Part shown: positions 57,651-57,670 of the stretch, piece after piece
How the letters are laid out: the number at the start of each line of letters is the position of its first letter
Numbering within the stretch: the stretch's first letter is position 1
Program-made: the position numbers and the translations under genes
Origin: an uncultured Spirochaetaceae bacterium
GTDB lineage: Bacteria > Spirochaetota > Spirochaetia > Sphaerochaetales > Sphaerochaetaceae
Direction of reading: 5' to 3'
Assembly: GCA_944388955.1 (NCBI GenBank)
Contig: CALXKJ010000007.1
Span: 1-57,670 of the forward strand
DNA length: 57,670 nucleotides
The notes under the pieces: model-generated
What the model was told of the DNA's origin: nothing
What the model saw: the letters and a program-made list of their open reading frames with translations, nothing else
The model's database searches: none

Positions 57651-57670
57651 ATGAGGAAATATCATATCGG
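57651..57670 (+). CDS. Possible start of a further gene (cut by the window end)
   Basis: ATG followed by AGGAAATATCATATCGG gives MRKYHI before the edge. The only reason to call it is the promoter block immediately upstream, which matches the one before the lipoprotein gene at 19094, where the coding start is also ATGAGG. No product can be named. Confidence 0.35.

Noticed and set aside
1-57670. tRNA and rRNA genes
   Set aside because: No TPsiC-type GGTTCRAATCC arm in cloverleaf context and no conserved rRNA stretches were seen in the intergenic regions.

Overview
The window reads as a chromosomal segment of an anaerobic, diderm spirochaete, most like a gut-associated Sphaerochaetaceae/Spirochaetales member (inference). 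The pointers are a class I lysyl-tRNA synthetase, many lipoproteins with loose spirochaetal lipoboxes, signal-peptide-bearing outer-membrane barrel candidates, a Rex-linked NADH-type [FeFe]-hydrogenase operon, rubredoxin/ferredoxin proteins and a radical-SAM-rich gene set. No rRNA, tRNA, prophage or CRISPR array was found.

Layout. 1-1076: a TnpB gene (minus strand) cut by the window edge, followed by about 1 kb without a convincing gene but with a hairpin next to tnpB, a possible small RNA and an 11-bp inverted repeat. 2145-8867: redox and accessory genes (YczE-like membrane protein, Fe-S aldo/keto reductase, Fur-box-controlled rubredoxin/ferredoxin pair, SPL-family radical SAM protein, mscL, and a TetR-flavodoxin-DUF362 operon). 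8873-22518: mostly short housekeeping units, often divergent or tail-to-tail (asparaginase-domain protein, an outer-membrane protein, CrtO-like/RlpA-like pair, lysS, a heterodimeric ABC exporter, era, clpP, exonuclease-family lipoprotein, ogg, an SDR, rex). 22690-27564: hydrogenase operon (NuoE-like, histidine-kinase-type ATPase, a cysteine-free HndB-like subunit, NuoF-like, HydA), closed by two hairpins. 27756-35487: lipoproteins and envelope proteins plus pepT. 35473-39234: nfo and an M16C peptidase fired from back-to-back promoters. 39366-54258: a long, tightly overlapping same-strand run: cdaA-cdaR-acpS-truA-(UDG-like)-priA-DUF3842, then an ECF vitamin transporter with a uridine-kinase-like protein, def-fmt, a patatin/barrel fusion, a TIGR01212 radical SAM protein and a two-subunit fumarase. 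54313-57670: FKBP lipoprotein, YjjG-like HAD phosphatase, DUF308 protein, hisIE, pentapeptide-repeat protein, and the possible start of another gene.

How it fits together. Rex, the hydrogenase and fumarase point to fermentative NADH re-oxidation with H2 evolution. The Fur-box rubredoxin pair and the Fe-S oxidoreductases suggest iron- or oxygen-responsive electron transfer.

The most striking signal is regulatory. At least ten genes that open transcription units have a -10 hexamer ending exactly 6 nt before the start codon (two more at 7 nt, one at 8) with no Shine-Dalgarno sequence, so their mRNAs should be leaderless; genes inside operons carry ordinary SD sequences. Two divergent gene pairs use physically overlapping -35 boxes, and three promoters share an 11-bp extended -10 block.
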